Below, piece by piece: positions 1-12,894 of a DNA stretch of 64,000 bases (position 1 is the stretch's first letter; every line of letters begins with the position of its first letter). Below the pieces are notes generated by a model. The model ran no database searches, had not been told where the DNA came from, and saw only the letters and a program-made list of their open reading frames with translations. The DNA is from Hybos culiciformis (Eukaryota; Arthropoda; Insecta; Diptera; Hybotidae), in NCBI GenBank assembly GCA_964007475.1, contig OZ023273.1:150952444-151016443 (forward strand), read 5' to 3'. A program made the translations under genes and the position numbers.

Positions 1-2406
1 AGCAAAATTATCTAATCGATTCGCATACCACACTATCTAGAGAATATTGAGCTTAAAAAGTTGCGATTATTCAAGATCTTAAATAACTTACGAAACTCTT
101 AAGTCTAAAGTGATCGTAAATCATTTGAAAACTCAAAGAACAATTGAACAATTTAAGTTTTTTTTTTTTCAACAAAATATAAAAACAAAAATTATATTAA
201 TGGTTTTATTAATTTATAGCACAAGCTTTAACAATACTTTAGTTAAGTTTTCAGAAGAATACTTTAAAAATAAAAATACAAAACAAAAGACCTCTTTAAC
301 TCTTAAGTTTAAAATCATTATTCTTACTTCTTATTTTCTTAGATATCAATTAAATAAAGCTTTTGACCTTGACTATAACAAGTCTTTACTCTTGAAATTC
401 AATATCTTTTTTGTTATGTAAATATATCTTTGGAAAATTTCGCAAATATCTACAATTACACTGTGCAACATCAATAAAAATAATTTATGAATGAAGTAAA
501 CTGTTTGCTTGAATTAAATGTTCATTTTTAAAGATATAGTATGTTCACAGCAGAATTACAAACATGTATTCGGGAAAACGATTATTTCATTGTTGGTAGA
601 AATAGTATATGTTCTGAAAATCCGTATAGATTGTCAGTCTTCTTTTTTGATAAACATTTAAAATGTCAAAAACGGTGTATAAAACCCATTAAAAAAAGGG
701 GTTTCTTGAACCTTGCAATAATAAAAGAAAATATTAACAATTTAAAAGTTAAACCATTCTCAGCGATGTAATATGATGTAAAAGAAGACATTGATAGACA
801 TTATATTTACAATATACTAGATACTTTTAGTTTTTAAGACTTTTAATGTCATAATATATTTGCATAATCTCTTATTTTTAAACGATTTAAACGATGTGGT
901 TTTGAGAACAAGTACTTCAGTCCAGACTATTCCTAACTCTTTTTTCTTCTTTTAATAGATACATAATTTCTTAAAATTGAAATTATTATTTAATGTTTAT
1001 CAGAATTTTAAATATTACACTAAGCTTTAAATTTTTTAGCATTTACAAAATTAAAGTCCTACTATCAACTGATGTAAAAATATTTTTATTCATTCGATAA
1101 CGGACGCAATCAATGTTTTAGGATAAAAAAGGTTAATACAAGTAATGTTGTGCAATTTATGATTGAATTAAATTGTTATTTAATTTAAATATTTAATTTC
1201 GTGATTTTGTAAATACTTATATGAATATTGAATAGGTAAAATTTTAATGTACTTGTCTTTACGTTACCTGTCAAAAATGAGTCAATCATCAAGATTAAAG
1301 AATACATTTGAAATATGTGCTTCTACTTATTTCAGAATTTATGTGTATGTACTTATAAACGTATTCAATTCAAAGTAAAGGTTAGTGAAGTTTTACGTTT
1401 CGATACGTGACTTGATATGATTAAAATTTGGATTCCTCTGTTGATCGATGTATTAAACTCAAATTAGATTATTCATTTTACAACATACTTACATCAGGCC
1501 TGCTTGAAAAGTTCGATTATGTCACAATAAATAACATTATAGAAGTTTACAGAAGTAAAATGGGTACATTTTGTTTTCTTGAAAATTATGAAATAATTTT
1601 TTTATTTCATTATTATCGTAATTTATACAAAAAGTATAAATATTTTTCATTAAAATCGGAACAAACTGATGTGGAAATATATTTTTTTTTTCAATTGTGA
1701 ACTTCTTAAGAAATATTCAGAAGTTATTGTAAAATGTTCTTATGCTGACTTTATTTGTATTTTGTTTGTATATAATTCTGATGGTCTTATGCTTAAGTAA
1801 TCAAGAATTTTATACGATATTATGTAAAACAAAATTTACAAAAAAAAACATTTATGAAACAAAATTTTTGAAATATACATGTACTTTTTTTTGTTTATGC
1901 AATAATCACCTTTTAGTTTGTATAATGATATTATATATATTTAATATTGGAGTGGTTTCATTCGTTTTATTTTAATTTAAATTGATATCAAATCAGAAAA
2001 ACAAAATTAAAGAATCTTAGCTTTAATAAATTTTTTTTATAATTGATCGTGTGAGTGAATTTTATTCCTTTTTGAAAGTACTGTGGATAATACTAAAAAA
2101 ATTGTTGTGAGCCTTGAGCCGAAATAATTTTAAACAAAATCAATTTTGAATGTTTATAATTTTTTAATCTTTATTCAGTAACTGACATTCACAGCTTAAA
2201 ATCCTGTTAAATATAACACGGGAATAATCGTGCAGGAACTCAGGCGTCTCTTCAATTTACTTTCCGCATCTAAATGTTCAACATCATTGATTCTACAGAT
2301 ATTTTTAACCCAATATCAGAATCAGTTCTTTTTTATCGGATCTTTGATATCGTTCCATAGACATCAAATTTGATTATATTGTAACACTGGATGTTAAAAA
2401 ATATAT
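1..2406. other. Intergenic / 3' flank of tribbles
   Basis: AT-rich sequence with no recognisable gene. It lies downstream of the tribbles stop codon, so part of it is presumably the tribbles 3' UTR. Short open frames at 110-421, 541-771, 1428-1700 and 1742-1975 have composition like the surrounding non-coding DNA and resemble no family I know. No repeat stands out. Confidence 0.5.
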
Positions 2407-2881
2407 TCATCCACTGTCTCCAAAATTAGTCATTTCACCTTCAGAGCAGTTATCTGGTACAACCTGGTCGTCATCAAACATGTCATTGATTAAGCCTGAT
2501 GAAAATTCTTTAGAATAAAACCAAGGATGAAATAAAATATCTTCAGCCAATAAACGTTCGTCTGGATTTTTCCTAAGCAAAGACCTTAACAAACATCTTG
2601 CTTTTGGGCTCAAAAAATGAGGCATTGTAAAATTTACCAGAACAATTTTGTTGAATAAATTTGAACTGTATCCGTCTGTGAAAGGATAACGTCCAACTAA
2701 TAGTGTAAATAAAATTATTCCCAAAGACCACATATCGGCCGCATATCCAGCAAAACATGTATTTGGAGTAAGTAATTCAGGTGCAACATAAAGTGGGCAT
2801 CCAATTTTTTCCGATAAATAATCATTTTCAGGATTATCAAGAATAAATGCACTCTCGAGGGATTCATACTGCAGCGTTTTT
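2407..2881 (-). CDS. trbl: tribbles coding exon 2
   Basis: Encodes residues 194-351 and the stop. The acceptor is TACTTACAG just before 2881. It carries the SLE motif, the APE segment, the complete C lobe and the C-terminal tail with the COP1-binding motif. The acidic FDDDQVVPD context is like that of vertebrate TRIB1/2. Confidence 0.94.
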
Positions 2882-4593
2882 CTGTAAGTAAAAAAAATAA
2901 AATAAAATAAATTTCAACTCTAATTGCATTATTATTTGAATAAAAATTCATTTGTCTTATAATAAATATTTTCATCAGCAAATTAGTTTCTTGGAATGCC
3001 TGCGGCATGCAAACTAAGTTTATTTTGAACCTGATATGTCTGCAGTTGCGATTATGAAATGACCCATTTATAAATATAAAACTTTATAGTAACAAATGTA
3101 AGACATAAAGTTCATAATAGTATTTTTGTAAAATATGAACTACTTTTGATATTTAATAACATATCAATAATGGGGTTCTAGCACATTCTTAACTTGTTAA
3201 ATAATTATAACAATTTTCGAAATATTGATCAATAACATTCTTTCTTAATTAAATCTCATGTTAACCAATATTGAAACATTCAACAACATATTAACTTATT
3301 AAATCTTGCATAAAATGCAATAAATTTATTTATATTGTGTAGATATGTGTTGTATATATTTGTATAATATATGTATATACGGTATATTTTTTCAAAATAA
3401 AATATAATTAAAATATTATTATTTATTTAACCTCGTACTGACCCTGATTTTTACTAAAAAAAAAAAATATATACATATTATGCTTAAATAAATTCAATCA
3501 TAATTCTTTCATATATATGAATTTTTTAAATGTAATTTTTTTTTTTTTGTAAATTACGAAAATCAGCTAACAATCAACGATTCACATACATAGGTACACA
3601 TTTCTAGTTTTACATTTACATCATTTAATAAAAAGTAGAAGTATTACGATTACAAACGACATCAAGTTTCTGATATTCTGCAAGATGTATAAAACTATAT
3701 TACTTATAACAATTATCAAAGATTAAAGAAGGCTAAGTTGATTTCGATTACAACTATTCAGAAAACAGCATAATTGTGACAAGTTTGTGATTGCAGAACG
3801 TGTTTGTTGGTTGATTTTGTGTGTTTGTACAAATTAAAAATTTTTTTTTTTTTTTTTCGTTTCAGAATACATTCATCTGTAGCATATGATCAAATTTATA
3901 TTTTTTAAGAATAAAGTGGCAGTAAAATTGATGCATAGACAACGTCCATATTCAAAAATTGAAAATAAATTGAATATTGTGCAAGCATGGAGGCTCGTAT
4001 GGGCCATTTTATCTATTATACAACAATTAAAAAAAAAAAAATGTCATAATATTTAAAGAAATTGACGAATAAAAATTATGGAAACAACTTTATAAATTTT
4101 TGGCTCTCCATGTTGCCCTATGTTAAAAATTTGAATTATAAAACTAACCACAATACTATGAGAACCCTATCAAAAAAAAAAGTCATAATATTTAAAGAAA
4201 TTGACGAATAAAAATTATGGAAACAACTTTATAAATTTTTGGCTCTCCATGTTGCCCTATGTTAAAAATTTGAATTATAAAACTAACCAGAATACTATGA
4301 GAACCCTATCAAAAAAAAATATTTTTAAGATTTTAAGAGCCTTCCCAAAGGCATCATTATTCAATCAATAGTATTATACGGTCAGATCAACAAAGATTCA
4401 ATAATCTCACCCACATTTTGCATGAACCCACTAAGTTTTTTTTTTTTTATACATAGTACATTTTTGATATATGTACATATATTTTGTTTATTTATTTTTT
4501 ATGCAGTAACCCTCATCATAAAGGCAAAAAAAAAAATTGTGAAAATTTGTTAATAGTATTAACAGTTTTTTGTTGACTCAATTTTTAGACAAA

Positions 4594-4624
<31 letters not shown>

Positions 4625-6743
4625 CAAAATAAAATTAGCTCATTGATATTACAAAGCTTTTTTTTTTTTTTATTAGATAGAAACTTTTTTATATATGTAC
4701 ACTGTATATTGTATGAAAACAGAGAGAAATAATAAAATATATACTTAGTAAGTAATTGAAAAAGAGTTTAAAAATATTATCTCTATTCTAATACCGTTAA
4801 TAAAAATTTCTAAGCTTGTGATCGTGAAGGTGCAGTTTTATTTTTCCGTTAAAAAAAAAAAGAAGAAAATTTCAAAATATCATTTTTTTTTCTACCTATA
4901 TTAAATGTCTTTTAAGAATTGAATGGACCAAGAGTAGTAATACCCCTGAAGGTATAGTATTTTTAATTTTATTTTTTATATTTTTTTTTAGATTTGGCAA
5001 TATACAAAAAAAAATTAAAAAATTAAAAAAAAACACATAATGTGTAAGATTAGCACATCGATATTATATATATATATATATATTGTTGTAAGAAAATAAA
5101 AATGAATAAAAAAAAAAAGATCTTTTTTTTTTTTTCATAAGTTTAAAAAGCATATCGCAAGCAATATGCGACCAGCAGAGAGTAGGTGTTAAAATTGTAA
5201 AAAAACAAAAAAAAAAAAACAATTTTTAATAAAATGTTGTATGAGTGTTGTATTTAGTGGTTGCACATAGCACGATTACTTTACATTTTTATTATTAAAA
5301 AAACTAAATATTTCATTTGAAAAAATATATATTAACAAAAAAAAAAATGACACAATAATGATCAGATCAAATTAATAAAAAAAAAAAAATGTAAATTAAA
5401 TAAAAGTTTCAGTAAACTTTATTAGTTAATAAAAAAAAAAAAAAGCAAGATTACTTTACAAATGTTTTTTTTTTTTCAGAATTTTATTTAGTCATCTGCT
5501 GAAGTAAATAATTAGCTCGTTGTACTTGAATATAGTAACTCGCCTAAAGAATGATCATAACTGAGAAGTTTTTATTTTAGTTTTAATTAGAGTGGTAGAT
5601 GAGGATTCCTTGAAATTGCGATGAACCATCATCGATTTATCTACATATATAAAATTGGTGCTCAGATCAAATTTTATTCAATCCAAGCTGTTTCTTACAT
5701 TGCAAACATTATAAATGCATAATACTGATGTCAATTTTATATCGTTACAGACAAGAAAACTAGAGTACTAATAGTACAAACATTATTATTAATAAAATGT
5801 AAAAAAAAAAAATGATAAACTATACTTAAAAGTCAGGAACATTTCAATCTTGATTAAGAATATTTTTTTTGTAAAATTATTTTCATTATACGAAAAAGAA
5901 AATATCTAACAATTTGACTAGATCTCTAAAATCTCTAAAATTAAGGACGTTGTTATATCATTTCCATAATATTTACAAAAAAAAAAATGTCTAGTTTTGA
6001 AGTTTCGATTTGATTTGAACTTCATCAGAATTTTATATTTTATTTTACAGAAAAAAATTATTGTAAGTATTTAGATCTCTGTTTAATTAATAACATAATA
6101 TTGAAAAAAAAATGTATAATTAGATAAAATTATTTTTTAATTTTCTTTTTAGTAATACCAACCTTTCTTTATCAATGAAATAAAATTTTGTTAATTTTAA
6201 ATCTCTTAAAACAATTCCATTTCGGTGACATAATAAAACAATATCACAAATTTGTCTAAACAAACATATAGTTTCTGGTTCGGGTAATCTTCGTTTAAAT
6301 TTTATATATGTGTGTAAATCACCATAGTGATGTTGTCGTAAAATCAAATAAGTAGCTTCATCACTTATTTGTACAATATCTGCTGGCGGACGGATAATTT
6401 CATTTTCATTTAAATTAGTATTAGCTAAATTAAAATATGCTAATTGTACCTTTGGTAATGAATTCTTAATTAATTTACATAAAAACACTTCTTCTGTATA
6501 AATATCAGTACAAAATAATTCCTGTGATGTAGTCTGTAATAGGTAACGATCTTTTAACAAATGAAATGGTTCATTTGAAAAATCTAAATTAATTTCTTGG
6601 AGATCACAATTTTTTGGTGAAGTTTTCATTTGTTTAATATCAGAAGAAATTATTGCATTTAAAATTGCTTTTTTTGGTGTTATAAAATTATTGTTTTTAT
6701 CTTTTGCTAAAATTGATGACATATTGTATCCGCTTGAATTCAT
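2407..6743 (-). CDS. trbl: Tribbles pseudokinase (two coding exons)
   Basis: Tribbles proteins are catalytically impaired kinase-like adaptors that recruit the COP1 ubiquitin ligase to substrates such as C/EBP factors and also bind MEK/Akt. The gene model is exon 1 at 6743-6163 and exon 2 at 2881-2407, joined in phase 2 to give 351 aa. Seen in the protein: a TPKK motif near residue 22; a pseudokinase N lobe with Lys90 in FLCKL; the catalytic-loop equivalent LRDLKL (179-184) without the usual Asn; ESLES (200-204) where active kinases have DFG, the diagnostic Tribbles SLE motif; an APE motif (227-229); AADMWSLG; the MEK-binding-like ILFHPWF (309-315); and a C-terminal COP1-type motif DQVVPD (332-337). 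Length and domain order fit a complete insect Tribbles. The ATG was chosen because no longer in-frame extension is supported. An upstream non-coding exon is possible. Confidence 0.95.
2882..6162 (-). other. tribbles intron
   Basis: A 3.3 kb intron, GTTGGT donor and ACAG acceptor on the minus strand. It is AT-rich, with numerous A/T homopolymers of 9-20 bp, a TA microsatellite near 5066-5083 and a tandem duplication at 4043-4319. No coding exon was seen in it. Confidence 0.85.
4043..4319. repeat. Tandem duplication, 139 bp period
   Basis: Two adjacent copies (4043-4181 and 4182-4319) inside the tribbles intron. Both start with GTCATAATATTTAAAGAAAT and end with an A-run. The only clear difference I see apart from the A-run length is C versus G in AACCACAAT / AACCAGAAT, so the duplication is recent. 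Confidence 0.93.
6163..6743 (-). CDS. trbl: tribbles coding exon 1
   Basis: Encodes residues 1-193 plus two bases of codon 194. The donor is AG|GTTGGT at 6162; it is weak, but it is the only site that restores the conserved FIDKER-KTLQYESLE junction with exon 2. Translation past 6162 gives a non-homologous Lys/Leu-rich tail that ends at 6120, which is therefore intronic. The part KVQLAYFNL and the part HRNGIVLRDLKL are strongly insect-Tribbles-like. Confidence 0.92.
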
Positions 6744-9700
6744 TTCAATTTTTCAATTTTTATTTATTTAAATCAATATTTTTTTTTCTGAATCTCTCTT
6801 TACTGGAAATTCTAATATCCGGTTTAAATAGTTAAATTTCAACTAATTATATTTTATAAGATCTAATTTGATTTTTCTAAGTTTTGTGTCTTTAATTTTT
6901 TTAATAAATATTTATTAATGTATAAAAATAAAATTTGAGTTCGTTTTCTAAAAATTTTTAATTTAATTTTGTTTTTTAAACATTAATTATGTTTCTATAA
7001 AAGCTTTCACTTGTCATAAAACTATATAAACGTAGTCACGCTTTTTTTTCATGAACAACGAGGTTCATTGAATTTAATTTTGTATTTTTTTATATATATA
7101 TCCACGTGCGATTAGAATTTTTTCTTATGACAAGAGCATACAACCGCACAGTTACAATTCAAATCTTAAACTGACTTCAAAATAAAGCAATAACTCAAAA
7201 TATCACTTCACAAAAAAATAAAAAACCAAAAAGAACATGAATCTGAAAGATTCATATTATTTTTTTTTTTTTTTACTTAAGTTTTTATTTTATTTATTTT
7301 ATCAGTTTGAACCTTATTGTGTATTAGTGAGATTGTTGTGTTTTTTTTTTTGCTTATATTGCTTCGCAATCAACTTAAGCAACACAAAATTTAAATTATT
7401 TGAATTATTTTTAAATCACATTGTACAACACTATGCTGCGCAACAGCATAATAAAAAAAATATATCTAAACTACATTAAACGAAAAGAGACAGAAGAGAG
7501 CATAAAAACTGTGCAATATGTTAGATTTATGAATATTTTTTTTATAGCTATATTGAATATTTTGAATGTATGTAGTTGTTTTCAATCTGTTGAACATATA
7601 TATCTACATCTAAAGTTCGATAATGGTATTGTTTGTAGAATAAATATATACCACCTACAAAAAAATTAAACATCAGGCAAAATCTATAACGTTTAACAGC
7701 ATTAAACTCTTCTTACAAAATTTTTTCAATTCAAAATAAGCACATAATTTAAATTCCGAAAAATTTAATATTTTGGGACTACAAAAGTTACGTTGTTGAA
7801 TATTCAGTTTTGACCCAAAAATTCATCTACCTCGAAGGCAATTACTTAATAAATTATATATCAAGAATCAAAACGAATGAAAATAATTTGCTATCACAAA
7901 ATTAAGGAAGTTATGCTTTCAGAAGTGTGTACTATAAATTGAGTAATTGACTATAATGATTCAGTGAGAAGTTTGTTTGAGTATATTTAAAAAAAAATTT
8001 CAAGTTAACGAAATTTCTTTGCATAAATATCATATGTTTTACTGTATTAACAAATACATAATAACAAGAGAGGGTGCATTGCATTTTGAATCAAAAATTT
8101 ATGGTGCTATGTTTCTACCTGAAGGTTATTCTTTGTATTTTTTTTTTTTTAAATTGTTTTTCTTCTTCTATTTTATGTACAGTCACTTTTATGATGTAGG
8201 AGAATTTTATGCTCTTTTATAATGAGCATAAAACAGATATTATTTTGTGTATAGTGCAAACATGCACTGCGTGCAGGTAGTTAAATTTTTTTTTGTGAAT
8301 TTATATTTAATTTTATTTTATGTTTGTATATACGCATGTATTTTTTTATTAGCCAACATAGAGCGAAAAATTATTATGTTTTGATGAAACAGTATAGCAA
8401 TGTGTACGGAAATTATCTCACCAACTAACTGGTAATTGCGATCATCAATTTCATTAGATAATCAGCTTTAACATTAATCGATAAAAAAATGGAAAATTTA
8501 TTTCTTCAGCTCCCATAAATTTAATATATTAATTTTTTTTTTCATTAACATTAACTTCTTTTTACAGCAGAAATCATTCTTTAGGGATATTTTCTTCTCT
8601 AAAAAAGAAAAAATAAGTATGTTTATAAAAATGTATATAGATATGTATTTATAAAGTCAACATACCTATTTAAGTATGTATAGTTTAGAGTTGTAGAGCA
8701 TAATTTGGAAAAAAAAATATATGTACAATTATGTCAATTACAAATGAAAAATATATTTAAAAATCTAAAAAGAGCAGCATACGAGAGGAAAAATTGAAAA
8801 GAATATAGGTAGGTTGAAATCGTTATCACAATTATTATCACAATCACTGCTGTAACCCCCACGTTCATGCAGATATCGATTTCGAGACCGACATAAACTG
8901 ACGTCAGTCAACAGAAAAAACAAATAATATGAATATTTTACATATTCAACGAACAAACAAACAGAACGATAACTTTATATTCTCCGAAATAAAATGATGA
9001 AAACTAAAATATTGTACCTATTGTCTCTTTTAAAAAAAAAAAAAACTAAAAACTAAAAATATTAGGGGAGTTTTTTCCCAATTCTTTGGCAACAAGTTGA
9101 TAAAATTTTATAATCTTTCATTGTATTTATTAAGGTTTTTAAGTTTTTTTTTTTTTCATATTTATTTTTTTGTTAAATAATTTTTTAGCTTCGCAATATA
9201 CATATTCTTGTTGTTAAATTTTAACATTTTTACCTCATTTTCAATGCGTCACCATATATACATATATTTGTATTTAGTTTGTTTTTGAAGAATTATTTTT
9301 TTTTAGAAGAGACACTATAATTTAGTATTGGCAAAAAATTTAGTTTATAAACCAAAAAATTTTGAAGCAAAAACACGATTAAACAAAATAAATTTTGTTT
9401 ATTTCTGTTTCTGATATCATGCGGATCTGAAAAAATGATGATACATATATTACCATTTAACGAACATTTTGTATCTCTTTTGAAAATTACTATTTGTTTT
9501 TTTTTGTTCTTGGATTTTAACCCCAAAACAAGAACAAATTGTTTTTAAATCGTTACAAATAAGATTTTGAATTTTTTTTCTTGTTATAATAACTGTCACA
9601 AATGATAATTCAAATTTAAAATTTTTATACTTTAAGACTAGCAACTAGCTCATAAACATATACAAAACTACATAAATTCCAATTATAATTATTTATAATC

Positions 9701-11738
9701 TCATAGTCACAAGATCATACATAATTTTATAAAATATTTTTTTTTATAATAAACTACCCGCTATTGTGCTAATTTTCATCTAATACATCATGTCAGAAAT
9801 ATTTACTTTGTTATTTAAGATTATGATTATTCGAAAAATCTGATCTCAAAATAATACAGAACCAATTACATCAAAGGCATGTATTTAAATTTAAATTCCA
9901 TACTATTCTGAATATTTATATATGAATGGTATATATATGCATATATATATATATATATGTATAACTAACCTTCTTAAGTTTAATGTCTTGTCGAGTATAT
10001 ATGGATTTCAGGTGTTTTTACTTCGAAATCAAAGATTTGTAAAAAATTATTTACTTTCTGGAATAAAAGTAAATTTTCTTTTATTTAGAAAATTTATATA
10101 CCAAAATGATGCCTGAAGTTATCTTTTCAAACAGTTACTGGAAGTTAAATAATAATAATGCATAACACATAGTTAATATAACCCAAATTCCAGCCCAAAA
10201 CATGACTAGAATAACGACGAAATATAAAGTTTAGTGGTCACATATATTATAAATATATGTATATGTATATGAATTCATGAGTTAAATTACCAGCTGTTGT
10301 TCTTCATCTTCTACATTGTCCTTTAAATTATATCTAAATCCATTTATTTACCGACCACAAACTTTTCCGGATAAAATTTTGATGAAGGTTTCTTTGAACA
10401 TAAAATCTATAATTATCTTTGTGAAATATTTTTCCTTCCGCAAAAGCAACATTAATAGATTTTATAGATTTTAATGATAGATATTAATAAAATTTATTTA
10501 AAAAAAAAAGCCTAAATCACAGTTAAATGAACAAAATAAAAATTTAAAATTTTTTATTTCGGTATTATGCATCCATAATTAATTTTTCCTATTAATGCAT
10601 TCAATTTAATTGGAAAACTGTCCAGTAGAAAACCAAAACAAACAAAACGAATTGCTTTTGAAATAATTGTGTGGTTTTTTAGATCTATATTTAAAATTTT
10701 TAGCTTTGATAAAATTTCTCCTGGTCCAATCTCTTGACCTTGTTCGGACTTTATTGGCATACGGTTCAAAAACTCTTCATTTCCATTCTTTTCCCTATTC
10801 TTTATTCAAATTTATGCATACAATATAATTAAATGTTAAAATTATTTAATTGTTTAGCTTTAGTTATAGTGTAAATTTTACGTACATAATTATAATATAT
10901 CTTATTGTACATATTCATAATATCTGTAAAAGCATGCACTCAATCTCAGTTTTGGCTTCAAATATTAATTTTTTTACTATGTTATGTCAAAACTAATGTC
11001 CAGCCACTAGCCATATAGTGTTTATTTAAAAAAATTTAAACACACCGAGATTATTTAATTTGAAGTACTTGACACCTGGTAAAATATTATTTTGAGCGTT
11101 TGTTATACTATATATTATACACATTGTCACACTGCTTCTGCCTGTAGCATAAAAAAATGTATTTTGCACCAGAACAGAAAGATCAAACAATAAGAACAAC
11201 ATGGATAATCAATCATAATGTTCATTTCTTTTATTTTTGCAAAGAAAACCAAAAAAAAAAAATAAAAATAAATGTTCCTTTTTAGAATTTTAGTTTTGTT
11301 ATAATTATGTACTATGTACGTGTAAAAAACAAAAAAAAATTGTCTATTTTTTACACAAATCTCTGTAATAGATTGTAACATAGTACTACATACATATTTT
11401 AAAATAAATAAAATATATTTATATCTAAATGTATGTATTGTATACAAATACTATATGCAACATAGGATATATATCCTATAGTCTATTATTTGAAATCCAG
11501 GTGTGTAAAATATGTGTTTTCGCAAAACAAAACAATTAATATTCAAGACGCCTGCTAACTACACCAGTTTCTTTGAACAAATAAAACAAGAAAGAATTAA
11601 ATATCGTTTACTTTATTCAAAAATAAAAGCCCAAAGTTTTGCATTAATTTTTTTTGGATTAGAATTTATTCAGTTATCAGGATAGTCACAATATTTTTAT
11701 GACAGGCTACATGTTATACTTTATACCCCCTTATCATA
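6744..11738. other. Gene-poor region upstream of tribbles
   Basis: AT-rich DNA containing the tribbles promoter and possibly 5' non-coding exons; I could not fix a transcription start. A TATAAA-like stretch occurs near 7024, but its orientation does not establish it as the tribbles promoter. An (AT)n microsatellite lies near 9935-9960. Two short minus-strand open stretches (8765-8895 and 10554-10800) are discussed as weak candidates. Confidence 0.5.
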
Positions 11739-12355
11739 TAGTCCAAGAGCTCGCAACGTAAGAATTCACGTGATTTTAGCAAGGTTCATTTTTTAATATA
11801 ATGTTCCATACTACGGTGCAGGACGCATAAAGGTAGTCTGGCTGTCAGACGACGTTGCGTTTACCCGTGGGAGCAGAACCAAGTAGGTAAAAAAAATGCA
11901 AAATTACATGAAAAAAACAAATTACTTTTAAATGACATAGGTCTGGCATCCATTTAGCAACGGTATTTCCGTCTGGCAAATTGGATGTAGTATATATAAG
12001 ATCCAATCTATAACATATAAAAATTTCAGCCTTGCTAAAATGACGTGAAATTGAAGTTTATTTTTGTTATAAATCAAGGTCTGGCACGGTCTTAACAACT
12101 CCGAAGCCGTCTGGCAATGATGCATTAACATTTCATATAATAAGCACAAACAAGTGACATAACTAGAAATCGTGCTATTATCACGTAATTTTGCATTTTT
12201 TCTTTGACCTACCTGGATCTGCTCCCACGGGTAAACGCAACGTCACCTGACAGCCAGACTACCCTTATGGGTCCTGCACCGTAGCATTTAACAATATTTT
12301 AAAAAATGAGCCTTGCTAAAATCACGTGCCAAAAACGTTGCGAGCTCTTAGACTA
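11739..12355. mobile_element. MITE with long (about 170-185 bp) inverted repeats
   Basis: The outer ends are TAGTCCAAGAGCTCGCAACG at the left and its imperfect complement CGTTGCGAGCTCTTAGACTA at the right. The arms continue inward through AGCAAGG/CCTTGCT, GGTGCAGGAC/GTCCTGCACC, CTGACAGCCAGAC and GTTTACCCGTGGGAGCAGA to roughly 11925 and 12185. The flanks end and begin with ATA, a possible 3 bp target duplication. The central segment holds several GTCTGGCA motifs in both spacings. No transposase is present. The minus-strand open frame at 11928-12149 is only this repeat read through. Confidence 0.85.
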
Positions 12356-12393
12356 ATATATTATGTTTAAAAAATTTGTGTTTTTGTAGTATT

Positions 12394-12443
12394 ATACCTT
12401 GTTCGCACCTGAAAACTTTTTTTTTTAGATGCGAACAAGGTAT
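12394..12443. repeat. Short perfect hairpin
   Basis: ATACCTTGTTCGCA and its exact complement TGCGAACAAGGTAT are separated by a T-rich loop. It lies between two larger inverted-repeat elements. It could be the remnant of a deleted foldback. Confidence 0.8.
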
Positions 12444-12567
12444 TAGTTAGGAAAATTTGTTTCTTAAATAATATTTTCATTGCATACCTACTTCTTAATT
12501 TTGAGTGGTAAAAATATTTTAATTGTTTTTTATTATTTTAATATTATTGCATTTAATTGCATTTAAT

Positions 12568-12887
12568 CATAAAGGAAGTATAAATAGAGAAACTAGTCCC
12601 ATACAAAAAATGCAAATACAAATAGTGAAACAAAAAATCCATATCACAACCCCATGAGCTTTTTTTTTTGTATTTTTAGAGAATTCCACTCTCACAAAAG
12701 CTTTTAAAACTTTAAAAATTGTATAGAACTGTTGTTATTTTGAAAGTTTTAAAAGCTTTTGTGAGAGTGGAATTCTCTAAAAATACAAAAAAAAAGCTCA
12801 TGGGGTTGTGATATGGATTTTTTGTTTCACTATTTGTATTTGCTTTTTTTGTATGGGACTAGTTTCTCTATTTATACTTCCTTTATG
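12568..12887. mobile_element. Foldback element, copy A (320 bp hairpin)
   Basis: A nearly perfect hairpin with arms of about 150 bp. The termini are CATAAAGGAAGTATAAATAG and its complement. The inner arms contain CCATATCACAACCCCATGAG and GAGAATTCCACTCTCACAAA, and the loop lies at about 12725. It is flanked by a 7 bp direct repeat ATTTAAT (12561-12567 and 12888-12894), which I read as the target-site duplication. It has no coding capacity. A related copy lies at 31508-35170. Confidence 0.92.
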
Positions 12888-12894
12888 ATTTAAT

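Noticed and set aside
1428..1700. 90 aa plus-strand frame
   Set aside because: No ATG at its start, no recognisable domain, composition like the surrounding DNA.
10554..10805. Minus-strand frame of about 80 aa (NRMPIKSEQGQEIGPGEILS)
   Set aside because: Looks somewhat protein-like but I match it to no family and see no splice context; possibly an old transposon fragment.
11928..12149. Minus-strand frame with repeated CQT residues
   Set aside because: The Cys-Gln-Thr repeats come from the GTCTGGCA octamers of the MITE core.
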